Notes: generated from the sequence alone by a model not told the origin. A stretch of 64,000 nucleotides of DNA from Salimicrobium album (GCF_900107115.1 NZ_FNOS01000003.1:124001-188000), one strand, 5' to 3'; shown: positions 8,471 to 17,795, numbered from the stretch's first letter. Translations and numbers: made by a program.

Positions 8471-9183
8471 ATGTCACTGATGAATTTATAGCGATCGCTT
8501 CGATAAATGGATGTGTTCCGCTCAAATGGAACGCCGGCACTCAGGTAACCGAGACGCTCTATCCGCAGAATCGCATCTCCTTCTTCGATGGAAAGAGGTT
8601 CGGCTTCTTCGAAAACAGCTGTCCCCGCCTCGATTGTCTGCCTGGCCCGTTCAATCGAAAGCTCCGTTTTCGTTTCGATGTATTCGTAAAAGGAGACGCC
8701 TTCCAGTCTGTCGGCATCGAGCTCCGGAAACAGATGGACCGGTATGAAAGTCTCTTCGATAGCCATCGGTTCCTCGTCCGCGTAACGGATCCGTTTCAGG
8801 TAATAGACTTCCTCGTCTTTCAGTTGAAGGATATCTTTTGTCGTTTCGTCCGGTTCCTGTTTTTCGAATATAAGCAGTTCGTTGTGAGGCGTGAGTCCGC
8901 GCCGTTTCATATCCTCACTGAAGCTTGTGACCCCCTGAAGAGGCTGTTCGAATTTTTCTTCGGCTACGAACGTGCCCCGCCCCTTTTCCCTGTAAAGGAT
9001 ACGATTCCGGACCATATTCGAAATCGCCTGACGGACGGTCATGCGACTCACTTCATAGGTTTCGGACAGCTCTCTTTCGGACGGGATAGCCTCTCCATAG
9101 TTATAAATACCGGACTCGATCTTCCGTTTCAGATCCTCTTCTATCTGGTAGTACATCGGCAGAGGAGATTCTTTATTCAGCAC
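8455..9183 (-). CDS. nagR: GntR/HutC-family repressor of GlcNAc genes (NagR/YvoA-like)
   Basis: An N-terminal winged helix-turn-helix (PLPMYYQIEEDLKRKIESG, then IPSERELSETYEVSRMTVRQAI) is followed by a UTRA effector domain (from about residue 85) that binds amino sugar phosphates in this family. Length 242 is standard. The GTG start at 9183 overlaps the end of nagB by 11 bases. Its position as last gene of the nag operon, and a fitting operator ahead of nagP, indicate that it represses the operon until GlcNAc-6-P or GlcN-6-P accumulates. Confidence 0.92.
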   Translation of the reverse strand: MLNKESPLPMYYQIEEDLKRKIESGIYNYGEAIPSERELSETYEVSRMTVRQAISNMVRNRILYREKGRGTFVAEEKFEQPLQGVTSFSEDMKRRGLTPHNELLIFEKQEPDETTKDILQLKDEEVYYLKRIRYADEEPMAIEETFIPVHLFPELDADRLEGVSFYEYIETKTELSIERARQTIEAGTAVFEEAEPLSIEEGDAILRIERLGYLSAGVPFERNTSIYRSDRYKFISDMQREK

Positions 9184-9910
9184 TGGTGTCCACGTCCTTC
9201 CCGTAAGCTTCTTCGTCTACAATCAATGTAACATGTTTATGATTGTAGAGAGCCGAAGCGGGAAACATTTCGTCCATCTCTCCTTTCAGCAGCCGCCGGA
9301 TAGCCTCCTGTTTATTCGCTCCTGAAGCCAGCAGGAGGATTTCCTCACTTTTCAGAATAGAAGCGATTCCCATCGTGACCGCTTCCGTCGGTACTGATTC
9401 AAGAGAAGGGAAAAACCTTGCGTTCGCCTCCCGCGTAACCTGATCCAGCTTTTCCACGTGCGTCCCGGCTTCAAAGGAAGCTCCCGGCTCGTTAAACCCT
9501 ATGTGACCGTTACTCCCTATCCCGAGCAGCTGAATGTTTGCAGGACCTTCTTTATCAAGAAGTGCTTCATACTCTCTGCACTCTTTGTCCAGATCTTCTG
9601 CTTCCCCGTTCGGAATGTACGTATTTAAAAAAGGGATGTGCGAGAAGAGTTGTTCCTGCATAAACGTATGATAGCTCTGACTGTGATCTCTCGGCAGACC
9701 CACGTACTCATCAAGGTTGAACGTCGTAACCCCGGAATAGTCGATTCCGCGTGACCTGTGTCCCTCTATGAGCTGTTCGTACGTACCGAGCGGCGTTCCT
9801 CCGGTAGCCAGTCCGAGAACGCAGTCAGGCTCAGCATTCACTTTTTCCTCTATAACAGAGGCTGCTTTCCGGCTCATTTCCTCATAATTTTTCACAACGA
9901 TAACTTCCAT
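9173..9910 (-). CDS. nagB: Glucosamine-6-phosphate deaminase
   Basis: NagB converts glucosamine-6-phosphate to fructose-6-phosphate plus ammonia. The motifs LGLATGGTPLGTY, FNLDEYVGLPRDHSQSYHTF, IGSNGHIGFNEPG and LYNHKHVTLIVD are all present, and the length of 245 is typical. It starts two bases after nagA stops, with AAGGAAGGA inside the end of nagA. It takes the product of NagA and is regulated with it. Confidence 0.97.
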   Translation of the reverse strand: MEVIVVKNYEEMSRKAASVIEEKVNAEPDCVLGLATGGTPLGTYEQLIEGHRSRGIDYSGVTTFNLDEYVGLPRDHSQSYHTFMQEQLFSHIPFLNTYIPNGEAEDLDKECREYEALLDKEGPANIQLLGIGSNGHIGFNEPGASFEAGTHVEKLDQVTREANARFFPSLESVPTEAVTMGIASILKSEEILLLASGANKQEAIRRLLKGEMDEMFPASALYNHKHVTLIVDEEAYGKDVDTSAE

Positions 9911-9912
9911 TC

Positions 9913-11070
9913 CTATTCCTTCCTTTCATATACCAGTTCTCCCCGGCACCATGTCGCATGTACGTTGAATTCATCATCAACGACTACGAGATCGGCATCT
10001 TTTCCGGGTGCAATACCACCTTTCCTGTGTCCCACTCCAAGTTCGCCGGCTGCGTTTCCGGAAGTGATGGCCAGCAATTCCTGATCCGACAGATGAAGAT
10101 GTTTTTTCATAAGAGACGCCGCTTTTGAAAGAGTAAGTATACTCCCGGCAAGCGTCCCGTCTTCAAGAATCGCCTTCTGATTTTTAACAGTTACATCCTG
10201 ACCTCCAAGGTCATAAGTACCTTCCGGCAGACATTTGGCACGCATTGCATCCGTAATGAGCAACGTCCGCTTATCTGTAAGCTGTCTGTAGGCAATCCCG
10301 ACAGCTTCCTTACGTGAATGGATATGATCAACAATCAGTTCCACCATAAGACGCGGGTCCGTGAAGGCCGCTCCGGTCACGCCCGGATCTCTGTGATGCA
10401 GCCCGCTCATCTGGTTGTATAAATGCGTCACGTGACTTACTCCCGCTTCAACAGCGGCTTCCGCTTCATCGAACGTTGCATCTGTATGACCCATCGAAGC
10501 GATGATGCCTCTTGCTTTCAGATGACGAATCAGCTCCTCCCCACCCTTTTCTTCGGGGGCGAGCGTCACGAGCCTGATCGTGTCATTACTTGCTTTACGG
10601 TAGGTTTCGAACTTAGTGACGGAGGGCTCACGGATATAATCGACGGGCTGGGCACCGGCTTTCTTCCCGGATATGAACGGCCCTTCCAGATGTACTCCGA
10701 GCATTTCGGCCCCCTTTACGTTTTCTCCCGTAAAAGAGCCCACGTTGTGAAGAGCACGCTCTATGTTTTCCGGGGACTGGGTCATCGTAGTAGCAAGAAA
10801 CGATGTAGTCCCCTCTTCCGGGAGAATCTCCGCTATACCTTGCAGGGCTTCGGGGGTGGCATCCATTACGTCGTGACCGTTCGCTCCGTGGATATGCACG
10901 TCGATGAACCCGGGGAACAGGGAAAGCCCTTCCCCGTCGATGACCGTATCTCCCCGGTTGAGAGGGGAGTCACTCACATTGCGGATTTCACCTTCTTCAA
11001 AGAGTACGCTTCCCTTTTCAATGGTACGATCCGTCTGTACAATACGCACGTTTTGATACTCGACACTCAT
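9913..11070 (-). CDS. nagA: N-acetylglucosamine-6-phosphate deacetylase
   Basis: NagA is an amidohydrolase that removes acetate from GlcNAc-6-P imported by the PTS. It shows FPGFIDVHIHGANGHDVMDA (metal HxH), the metal-bridging glutamate in LGVHLEGPFIS, and the SMGHTDATFDEA and HLYNQMSGLHHRDPG blocks, and LLITDAMRAK near the active aspartate. Start 11070 is preferred: GAGGAGG lies eight bases ahead, while the upstream GTG at 11079 overlaps that site. It lies between nagP and nagB in the operon. Confidence 0.96.
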   Translation of the reverse strand: MSVEYQNVRIVQTDRTIEKGSVLFEEGEIRNVSDSPLNRGDTVIDGEGLSLFPGFIDVHIHGANGHDVMDATPEALQGIAEILPEEGTTSFLATTMTQSPENIERALHNVGSFTGENVKGAEMLGVHLEGPFISGKKAGAQPVDYIREPSVTKFETYRKASNDTIRLVTLAPEEKGGEELIRHLKARGIIASMGHTDATFDEAEAAVEAGVSHVTHLYNQMSGLHHRDPGVTGAAFTDPRLMVELIVDHIHSRKEAVGIAYRQLTDKRTLLITDAMRAKCLPEGTYDLGGQDVTVKNQKAILEDGTLAGSILTLSKAASLMKKHLHLSDQELLAITSGNAAGELGVGHRKGGIAPGKDADLVVVDDEFNVHATWCRGELVYERKE

Positions 11071-11085
11071 CCCGTGCACCTCCTC

Positions 11086-12474
11086 TTATTTGTCCTTCAT
11101 CTGTTTTTTGATAGCTTCTGCGAGGAACTCGACACTTGTGCCTACAACTACGTGGACGTTTTTCGAACCAATGTTGATGACACCCCGTGCCCCTTCACGT
11201 TTCAGCTTCTTGTCGTCCACTTTCTCTCTGTCTTCCATCGTAAGTCTGAGTCTTGTCGTACAGTATTCCAGCGTGTCGATATTCTCTTCGCCACCGAGTG
11301 CCTGAAGATAAGCGACCGCTTTTTCGTCATAGTCGGATGTTCCGCTTGACGCTTCTTCGGCATCTTCTTCATCGTCATCCTCACGTCCAGGTGTTTTCAG
11401 GTCCAGTTTCGTAATGAGGAAGTAGAAAACGACGAAATACAAAGCTCCCATGACGAGCCCGAGCACCAGAAGCATAAGCGGATTTTGTGCAATGTTGAAG
11501 TTCAGTAAATAGTCGATCAGTCCGGCCGAAAATCCGAATCCGTGCCGCACATCAAGCATATAAGCCGCGATCATCGATACTCCGGTCAACACGGCATGGA
11601 CCACATATAGAAGCGGTGCGAGGAACATGAAAGAAAACTCGATTGGTTCCGTAACACCCGTAAGGAAGGAAGTAAGAGCGATACTTCCGAGCATCCCGCC
11701 GACAATTGCCTTCTTCTCTTTTTTGGCAGCCGCATACATGGCAAGACATGCACCGGGCAGACCGAACATCATAATCGGGAAGAAACCTGCAAGGAAGTAC
11801 CCGGCCTCAGGGTCCCCTTTAAGGAAACGGTTGATCTCCCCGTTCACTGTCTCCCCTGCAGCCGTCGTAAAGCTTCCGAAATCGAACCAGATCAGTGTAT
11901 TCATGACGTGGTGAAGCCCGACCGGTATCAGCAGGCGGTTCAGGAATCCGTAAAGACCGACGCCTGCTTCCCCGGAAGAAAGAATCCACTGGGCTGTCGC
12001 ATCAAGAGCATACTGCGGATAAACCCATAAATACCCCATGATGAAAGACATGACTACCATGGCAGCAGACGTCACAATCGGTACGAATCGCTTTCCTCCG
12101 AAGAAAGATAAATATTCCGGAAGTTTAATATCGTAGAAGCGGTTGTACAACATACCGGCCGAAATGCCGGCAATGATACCGGCGAATACGCCCATGGATA
12201 TGTTTTCGTTAATGGCTTCGACTCCCGCCTGTAAGACGAGAACCCCGATAGCCCCGGACAGAGCTGCACCTCCACCTCCATCTTTCGCAAATCCCATCGC
12301 GATACCTATCCCGAATATGAGCGGAAGGTTATCAAGAATACTGCCTCCTGCAGCTTCGATAAAGTCGATATCAAGCATATCATCCATGCCGAGACGCAGA
12401 AGCAGGGCCGCAGCCGGAAGTGTGGCAATGGGAAACATCAGTGATTTCCCGATTCGTTGAAAAAATGCTAACAC
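11086..12474 (-). CDS. nagP: PTS N-acetylglucosamine transporter, EIICB
   Basis: The EIIC membrane domain (about residues 1-370, with VGLHHVMNTLIWF and FLTGVTEPIEFSFMF) imports and phosphorylates GlcNAc. A short acidic linker (EDDDEEDAEEASS) leads to the EIIB domain, whose phosphorylated cysteine lies in LEYCTTRLRL. There is no EIIA domain, so a separate EIIA is needed; the glucose-type EIIA at 47142-47636 is a candidate. The start is GTG at 12474, with AGGAG eight bases ahead. It is the first gene of nagP-nagA-nagB-nagR. Confidence 0.93.
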   Translation of the reverse strand: MLAFFQRIGKSLMFPIATLPAAALLLRLGMDDMLDIDFIEAAGGSILDNLPLIFGIGIAMGFAKDGGGGAALSGAIGVLVLQAGVEAINENISMGVFAGIIAGISAGMLYNRFYDIKLPEYLSFFGGKRFVPIVTSAAMVVMSFIMGYLWVYPQYALDATAQWILSSGEAGVGLYGFLNRLLIPVGLHHVMNTLIWFDFGSFTTAAGETVNGEINRFLKGDPEAGYFLAGFFPIMMFGLPGACLAMYAAAKKEKKAIVGGMLGSIALTSFLTGVTEPIEFSFMFLAPLLYVVHAVLTGVSMIAAYMLDVRHGFGFSAGLIDYLLNFNIAQNPLMLLVLGLVMGALYFVVFYFLITKLDLKTPGREDDDEEDAEEASSGTSDYDEKAVAYLQALGGEENIDTLEYCTTRLRLTMEDREKVDDKKLKREGARGVINIGSKNVHVVVGTSVEFLAEAIKKQMKDK

Positions 12475-12496
12475 GATTAAAACTCCTCTCTTTATT

Positions 12497-12510
12497 TGAA
12501 AACGCTTTAT
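12497..12510. promoter_or_regulatory. Catabolite response element-like site in the nagP leader
   Basis: TGAAAACGCTTTAT matches the CcpA consensus TGWAANCGNTNWCA except at the last two positions. It lies between the -10 box and the ribosome binding site of nagP. Confidence 0.5.
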
Positions 12511-12514
12511 ATAA

Positions 12515-12543
12515 ATTCTACCACTCACGTATATAGTTGTCTA
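12515..12543 (-). promoter_or_regulatory. Promoter of the nag operon
   Basis: On the minus strand TAGACA and TAGAAT are separated by exactly 17 bases, about 40 bases upstream of the nagP start. Confidence 0.75.
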
Positions 12544-12550
12544 TACCAAT
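12535..12550. promoter_or_regulatory. NagR operator (dre-type site)
   Basis: On the minus strand ATTGGTATAGACAACT resembles the TGGTNTAGACCA-type sites bound by NagR/DasR regulators. It covers the -35 box of the nag promoter, so binding would block RNA polymerase. Confidence 0.7.
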
Positions 12551-12590
12551 TTATCGGAAGAAGAAATTGATTTGGCTCGGGTACGGCTAT

Positions 12591-12629
12591 CGTTCCCTTC
12601 ACGGGAATGTTCAGGTGCTGAAGGTAACG
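12591..12629. repeat. 39-nt palindromic unit, copy 1
   Basis: The arms CGTTCCCTTC and GAAGGTAACG (9 of 10 paired) enclose 19 bases. It is related to the copy at 12695-12733. Both lie in the intergenic region between nagP and phr, which holds no gene that I can see. Confidence 0.5.
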
Positions 12630-12694
12630 ATTCTACCGTTTTCCTTCCCTTCGCGGAGGATATTCTTCTTTGAACGTCACGATTCAGGCGAAAA

Positions 12695-12733
12695 CGTTAC
12701 CTTCGGAAGCTTCAAGTGCGCCTGAAGGTAACG
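12695..12733. repeat. 39-nt palindromic unit, copy 2
   Basis: Perfect 10-base arms CGTTACCTTC and GAAGGTAACG enclose 19 bases. It has the same overall length and the same right arm as the copy at 12591-12629, and is followed by AAAAAA. Confidence 0.55.
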
Positions 12734-12787
12734 AAAAAAGCAGTCCCCTGTCCTCCCACAGGTCAGGGAGCCTCTGGAAAGTTACTC

Positions 12788-12815
12788 ACAAAAAAAGACT
12801 GACCTCCGTCAGTCC
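12788..12815 (-). terminator. Terminator of the rib-phr operon
   Basis: On the minus strand GGACTGAC and GTCAGTC form a stem with a GGAG loop, followed by seven T. The stem includes the phr stop codon. Confidence 0.88.
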
Positions 12816-14227
12816 TTCTTCTGCTTATAGATTTCTATCGCTCTCTCACGCATCCGCTTGTGATCCACCATCGGCTCCGGGTAATCTTCCCCGATGGTAC
12901 ATCCTGCTTCCTTCTGCTCATCTTCCGACATTTTATGAGGTTCGTGGATGTACTTCTCCGGCACATTCCGAAGCTCCGGAAGCCATTCTTTTATATAGTC
13001 CCCATGCTTATCGAACCGTTCGGACTGACGGACGGGGTTGAAGACACGGAAATAAGGGACCGCATCCGTTCCTGTCGAGGCTGCCCATTGCCAGCCGCCG
13101 ATGTTCGAAGCCGCTTCATAATCGGCCAATTTCCGGTTGAAGTACCTCTCCCCTTTTCTCCAATCGATAAGAAGATCTTTCGTCAGAAAAGAGGCGACCG
13201 CCATTCTCGCGCGGTTATGCATCCAGCCGCTTTCGTTCATCTGTGCCATGGCAGCATCAATAAACGGGAACCCGGTCCGCGCTTCTTTCCACCGTTCAAA
13301 GATTTCCTCGTCCTCGTTCCATGGGATTCCGCGGAATTTTTCTGTAAGTTCCTTATCATCCGCCTCCGGATGGTTGTAATACACCATGTGGTAAAAGTCG
13401 CGGAAAGCCAGTTCCCGGACAAAGCTCTCCACTCCGTCCTGACGCTTCCGGCCGTCCGTTTCCTGCAGAACTCTGTGATATACCGTGCGCGGGGAAATTG
13501 CTCCCGTGCGCAAGTAGCGGCTCATCAGGCTGGTTCCGTCTTTCGAGGGGATGTCCCGGTCTTCGTCGTAATAATAGATCGGTTCATCCAGAAACCGGGT
13601 GAGGCGCTGCTCAGCTGCTTCCTCACCGACCTCCTCCCACTTCCGGAGCGGGGCTTTCGTAAGTTCCCGGTACTTTTCCTCTCCGTCTGTAAAATCCCCG
13701 GAGCGATCTGTCAGATGCTGCTTCATTTTATCCGTATCCAATTTCACCACCGGGGGTTTGGTAAGCTTCTGCCACTGCTTGAAATAAGGGGAGAACACCT
13801 GATAGAGCCCGCCGTCTTTCTTCGTCACTTCCTCCGCTCCGTGGAGAGGGTGGTCGATATAGGTATGCGTACGTACCCCCCGCTCTTCGAAGACAGGCAG
13901 CACCCGTTCGTCCCGTTCTTTGCCGAATCCGGTTTCTGCTTTGTTGAAATAAATGTCCTCAGCATCCGTCACCGTATCGAAAAAGGATCGGAATGCCTCC
14001 TCTTCCTCCCCGAAGATGAAATGGAGGGGTCCCGATGATTCATGGAACTTTCGGACGGTCTGAAAAAAATAGTCCTCCTGCAGATCAAATTCCCGGATAA
14101 GCTCGGGATGGATATGGAAGAGAAGCAGTAGCTCATCCTCTTCCCCGAGGTTTTTCACCGCTTCCGCCAGAGCAATATTATCGTTCAGACGCAGGTCGTT
14201 GCGAATCCATACGACAGAAGTACTCAT
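12809..14227 (-). CDS. phr: Deoxyribodipyrimidine (CPD) photolyase
   Basis: This is a flavoprotein that uses blue light to split cyclobutane pyrimidine dimers. It has an N-terminal antenna domain (VVWIRNDLRLNDNIAL) and a C-terminal FAD-binding helical domain with SLMSRYLRTGAISPR, the block WMHNRARMAVASFLTKDLL with DWRKGERYF, and SNIGGWQWAASTGTDAVPYF with FNPVRQSERFD. Length 472 is normal for class I enzymes. The start is one base after the ribH stop codon, with no clear ribosome binding site, which suggests translation by reinitiation. It is the last gene of the riboflavin operon, so FAD enzyme and flavin supply are co-expressed under the FMN riboswitch. Confidence 0.95.
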   Translation of the reverse strand: MSTSVVWIRNDLRLNDNIALAEAVKNLGEEDELLLLFHIHPELIREFDLQEDYFFQTVRKFHESSGPLHFIFGEEEEAFRSFFDTVTDAEDIYFNKAETGFGKERDERVLPVFEERGVRTHTYIDHPLHGAEEVTKKDGGLYQVFSPYFKQWQKLTKPPVVKLDTDKMKQHLTDRSGDFTDGEEKYRELTKAPLRKWEEVGEEAAEQRLTRFLDEPIYYYDEDRDIPSKDGTSLMSRYLRTGAISPRTVYHRVLQETDGRKRQDGVESFVRELAFRDFYHMVYYNHPEADDKELTEKFRGIPWNEDEEIFERWKEARTGFPFIDAAMAQMNESGWMHNRARMAVASFLTKDLLIDWRKGERYFNRKLADYEAASNIGGWQWAASTGTDAVPYFRVFNPVRQSERFDKHGDYIKEWLPELRNVPEKYIHEPHKMSEDEQKEAGCTIGEDYPEPMVDHKRMRERAIEIYKQKKD

Positions 14228-14228
14228 A

Positions 14229-14693
14229 TTACAGCTGTTTCATCAGATTGGCCATCTCGACAGCAGCTACAGCAGCCTCTGATCCTTTGTTTCCGGCTTT
14301 CGTTCCTGCACGTTCGATCGCCTGTTCGATCGTGTCGGTCGTGATGACACCGAAAATGACCGGCAGACTGTTCTTCACGGAAGCCTGGGATACCCCTTTC
14401 GCCGCTTCCCCGCACACGTAGTCGAAGTGAGGGGTCGACCCCCGGATGACTGCCCCGAGAGTGATGACAGCGTCATACTTCCCGGATGATGCCATGCGAT
14501 CTGCCGCAAGCGGGACTTCAAAAGCTCCCGGCACCCACGCTGCATCAATATTCGCTTCATCCACACCGTGCTGTTTCAAAGCTCCGACAGCGCCTTCGTA
14601 AAGCCGTTCTGTGATAAATTCGTTGAATCGTCCCGTCACGATACCTATTTTAAGATCTGTTCCTACCAGATTACCTTCAAGTCTGTTCACCAT
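14229..14693 (-). CDS. ribH: 6,7-dimethyl-8-ribityllumazine synthase
   Basis: RibH condenses the pyrimidine from the RibD branch with 3,4-dihydroxy-2-butanone 4-phosphate to give lumazine. The typical motifs [51 protein letters not shown] and [24 protein letters not shown] are present. At 154 residues it has the usual length. It follows ribBA by 15 bases and is directly followed by phr. Confidence 0.97.
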   Translation of the reverse strand: MVNRLEGNLVGTDLKIGIVTGRFNEFITERLYEGAVGALKQHGVDEANIDAAWVPGAFEVPLAADRMASSGKYDAVITLGAVIRGSTPHFDYVCGEAAKGVSQASVKNSLPVIFGVITTDTIEQAIERAGTKAGNKGSEAAVAAVEMANLMKQL

Positions 14694-14708
14694 GCTTGAT
14701 ACTCCCCT

Positions 14709-15902
14709 TTATAAATGAAATAAGTGTCCCATTTTCGAACGTTTCGTTTCCATGTAGCGCGCGTTCTCTTCCCGGGAAGGCATTTCAATCGGTATGCGGT
14801 CGGTAACTTCGAGACCGTAGCCGCCGAGCCCGGAGATTTTTTTCGGATTGTTCGTCAAAAGGTTGAGCTTCGTAATCCCGAGGTCCTTCAGAATTTGTGC
14901 TCCCACCCCGTAGTCGCGCAAATCCGGAGCAAATCCGAGTTTCTCATTGGCTTCCACCGTGTCGTAGCCTTCTTCCTGGAGTTTATAGGCATACAGTTTG
15001 TTCATGAGCCCGATTCCGCGTCCTTCCTGACGCATGTAGACGAGCACCCCGCTGCCATTTTCTTCGATCTGTCTCAGAGCGTTGTGAAGCTGCGGCCCAC
15101 AGTCACAGCGCCAGGAGCCGAACACGTCCCCGGTCAGGCACTCCGAGTGGACCCGTACGAGCACCGGTTCCTCCGGGTTGATTTCTCCCTTCACAAGAGC
15201 AATATGATCCTTGTAGTCGATATCGTTCGTAAAGCCGATCGCCCTGAAATCTCCGTATTCAGTCGGGAGCTTGATTTCCACTTCCCGTTTGACGTGTTCT
15301 TCATGGTTGTACCGATACTGGATCAGATCTGCGATCGTAATCATAGGTATGTCGAATTCCTCGGACATCTTCTTGAGATCCGGCACTCTCGCCATCGTCC
15401 CGTCATCCTTGATGATTTCACAAATGACACCGGCGGACTTCGCACCTGCCAGTTCTGCCAGGTCAATGGACGCTTCCGTGTGACCGGCACGACGGAGAAC
15501 TCCCCCTTTTTTACCGACGAGCGGAAAAATATGTCCCGGCCGGTTGAAATCAGAGGCCGTTGCCTGTGGTCTCAACATCTCCCGAATCGTGAGGGCCCGT
15601 TCCTCTGCGGAAATACCGGTCGTCGTATCGCGGTGGTCGATACTTACGGTGAAGGCCGTTTTGTTCGGATCGGTGTTTTCCCCGACCATCGGCATCAGCT
15701 CGAGACTCTCCGCTATTTCTCCGGAAACAGGAGCACATACGAGGCCGCGCCCGTGGGTGATCATAAAATTGATCATTTCGGAAGTTGCGTATTCCGCCAC
15801 CCCAACGAGATCCCCCTCATTCTCTCTGTCCTCATCATCACATACTATTACCATCTTCCCCTGTTTCAGGCGTTCGATTGCGTATTCGATAGTATCAAAC
15901 AT
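14709..15902 (-). CDS. ribBA: Bifunctional 3,4-DHBP synthase / GTP cyclohydrolase II
   Basis: The N-terminal half makes 3,4-dihydroxy-2-butanone 4-phosphate from ribulose 5-phosphate ([42 protein letters not shown]). The C-terminal half opens GTP ([20 protein letters not shown] with zinc cysteines, and [17 protein letters not shown]). Length 397 matches the Bacillus fusion. Third gene of the riboflavin operon. Confidence 0.98.
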   Translation of the reverse strand: MFDTIEYAIERLKQGKMVIVCDDEDRENEGDLVGVAEYATSEMINFMITHGRGLVCAPVSGEIAESLELMPMVGENTDPNKTAFTVSIDHRDTTTGISAEERALTIREMLRPQATASDFNRPGHIFPLVGKKGGVLRRAGHTEASIDLAELAGAKSAGVICEIIKDDGTMARVPDLKKMSEEFDIPMITIADLIQYRYNHEEHVKREVEIKLPTEYGDFRAIGFTNDIDYKDHIALVKGEINPEEPVLVRVHSECLTGDVFGSWRCDCGPQLHNALRQIEENGSGVLVYMRQEGRGIGLMNKLYAYKLQEEGYDTVEANEKLGFAPDLRDYGVGAQILKDLGITKLNLLTNNPKKISGLGGYGLEVTDRIPIEMPSREENARYMETKRSKMGHLFHL

Positions 15903-15918
15903 AATATCCCCCTGTCCT

Positions 15919-16560
15919 CTAAACGTAGCCGTTTTCTTTAAGAAAATCGGAGCTGACTTCTTCTCCGCTATTTTTGTTCTTCATGAAATGAGCAATATAT
16001 TTACCGATCATATCACACTCCACGTTAACCTCATCTCCCGGTTCTTTGTTCCCGAGAACGGTGTGTTCCATAGTGTGCGGGATGAGGGAGACGAGAATCG
16101 TATTCCCCTTCACTCCGAACACGGTCAGGCTTGTACCGTCTACAGCAATCGATCCTTTATGAATAAAATACTGTATCAGGTCTTCCGGAAGTTCAATTTC
16201 ATAATATACCGCATTTGCTTCCGGCGTTTTCCCGGTTATCTTTCCGGTGCCGTCAATATGTCCGGAAACGATGTGGCCGCCGAATCGTCCTCCCGCTGCA
16301 AGAGCACGTTCAAGATTCACGTTGCTTCCTTCGGTGAGGTCTTTGAAGTTCGTGGCCCGGAATGTCTCCGGCATTACGTCAAAAGACGCCGTCGTTTCCG
16401 TGAATGCCGTGACTGTTAAACAGACGCCGTTAATGGAAATGCTGTCTCCTTCTTCCACGTCCTGTAAAATGACGGAAGCTTTGATCCTCACATCCATCGC
16501 TTCCTCTTTCTGCTCAATCGAACTGATGGTTCCGATTTCTTCTACGATTCCTGTAAACAT
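15919..16560 (-). CDS. ribE: Riboflavin synthase alpha subunit
   Basis: RibE dismutates two lumazines to riboflavin. It has two tandem lumazine-binding repeats, starting [12 protein letters not shown] and, at about residue 98, [13 protein letters not shown], each with its SINGVCLTV or AVDGTSLTV block. Length 213 is standard. One base separates its ATG from the ribD stop, so translation is probably coupled. Confidence 0.97.
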   Translation of the reverse strand: MFTGIVEEIGTISSIEQKEEAMDVRIKASVILQDVEEGDSISINGVCLTVTAFTETTASFDVMPETFRATNFKDLTEGSNVNLERALAAGGRFGGHIVSGHIDGTGKITGKTPEANAVYYEIELPEDLIQYFIHKGSIAVDGTSLTVFGVKGNTILVSLIPHTMEHTVLGNKEPGDEVNVECDMIGKYIAHFMKNKNSGEEVSSDFLKENGYV

Positions 16561-16561
16561 C

Positions 16562-17656
16562 TCATTCGCCTTCTTTCCTTGAAACGATTTTAATGTCTTC
16601 CCCTAAACGGTCCTGATGAACTACGGAGAAACTCATTGCGTCATGCAAATGCTCAATACCTGCCCCTGAAACGGGTGTCAGCGCTTTTTTTCCGCCTATC
16701 AGTTTCGGGGCGATATAGGTAATGACTTCGTCGACGTTTCTGGAGCGGACAAAACTGTCAGCCACTGTTCCTCCGCCTTCTACGAGCAAAGAGGAGATCT
16801 TTCTCTCCGCAAGCTCCTTCAGAAAAACATCAATGTCCACAGTTTCTTCGGACTGACGCAGAATTTCCACGTGTGACGGGGCCGAGAATTCTTTCAACTG
16901 CTTATTAGTCACCGTTTTACCGGCCACGATCCACACCGGTGAAGTGTCGTCCTGCATAAGTTTCGCGTTCCTCGGCATCCGCAGATGGTTGTCGAGAACG
17001 ATACGCACCGGGTGGCTTCCGCCTTCCTCAAGTCTTGCCGTCAGCATAGGATCATCCGTAAGCACCGTATTTATCCCTACGAGAATAGCTCCCGAGCGGT
17101 GCCGATACCAGTGTCCGTCTTTCCGTGCACTCTCCCCGGTAATCCACTGGCTTTCTCCGGTGGACGTCGCAATTTTACCGTCCAGGCTCATCGCCGACTT
17201 CAGCCGCACGTACGGTTTCCCCTTCGAAATATAGTGGAAAAAAGGCCGATTAATGGCATCCGCTTCTTCGCGGCAGACGTCCGTGACGACTTCCACACCG
17301 CCGTCCTTCATTTTTTTCATGCCTTTTCCGGCCACCTCAGGATTCGGATCGAACGAGGCGATCACAGCCCGCTTAACCCCTGCAGCTACAATCGCATCGG
17401 CGCAGGGCGGCGTTCTGCCGTAATGGCTGCACGGTTCAAGAGTGACGTATATTTCTGCATCTTCGGCGTGGGTCCCGGCCATATTCAGCGCGTGGACTTC
17501 GGCATGAGGCTCCCCTACTTTGACGTGAACCCCGGTGCCGACGATCTGGTTATTTTTAACTACTACTGCGGCGACGGCCGGATTTGGGTCCGTCTGGCCC
17601 ATCGTTTTCTGTGCCATCTCCACAGCAAGTTCCATATAGTAACGGTCTCTGTTCAT
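16562..17656 (-). CDS. ribD: Bifunctional riboflavin deaminase/reductase
   Basis: The N-terminal deaminase has the zinc site HAEVHAL and EPCSHYGRTPPC. The C-terminal reductase starts near PYVRLKSAMSLDGKIATSTGESQWITG and ends with LLVEGGGTVADSF and DEVITYIAPKLIGG. It performs the second and third steps of the pyrimidine branch. Length 364 is typical. First gene of ribD-ribE-ribBA-ribH-phr, with GGAGGA ahead of its ATG, and controlled by the FMN riboswitch upstream. Confidence 0.97.
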   Translation of the reverse strand: MNRDRYYMELAVEMAQKTMGQTDPNPAVAAVVVKNNQIVGTGVHVKVGEPHAEVHALNMAGTHAEDAEIYVTLEPCSHYGRTPPCADAIVAAGVKRAVIASFDPNPEVAGKGMKKMKDGGVEVVTDVCREEADAINRPFFHYISKGKPYVRLKSAMSLDGKIATSTGESQWITGESARKDGHWYRHRSGAILVGINTVLTDDPMLTARLEEGGSHPVRIVLDNHLRMPRNAKLMQDDTSPVWIVAGKTVTNKQLKEFSAPSHVEILRQSEETVDIDVFLKELAERKISSLLVEGGGTVADSFVRSRNVDEVITYIAPKLIGGKKALTPVSGAGIEHLHDAMSFSVVHQDRLGEDIKIVSRKEGE

Positions 17657-17746
17657 GTGCTTTCCTCCGAACTTCTTCTCTTTACGGGAGACAGGCTTAT
17701 TGTCGGTTCGGACGCAGTAAGCGCTCTGTCTGAATGGTCTTTTTTC

Positions 17747-17785
17747 ATAAAAAATGCCCTGAAGAACAATTGTCCTTCAGGGCAT
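17747..17785 (-). terminator. FMN-riboswitch-controlled terminator upstream of ribD
   Basis: On the minus strand ATGCCCTGAAGGACA pairs with TGTTCTTCAGGGCAT and is followed by TTTTTTATG. It lies between the FMN aptamer and ribD, the usual place for the expression platform. Confidence 0.9.
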
Positions 17786-17795
17786 AAAGATACTT

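Noticed and set aside
10423-11349. Plus-strand frame over nagA and nagP
   Set aside because: Shadow of two well-conserved genes; no homology, start signal or gene context.
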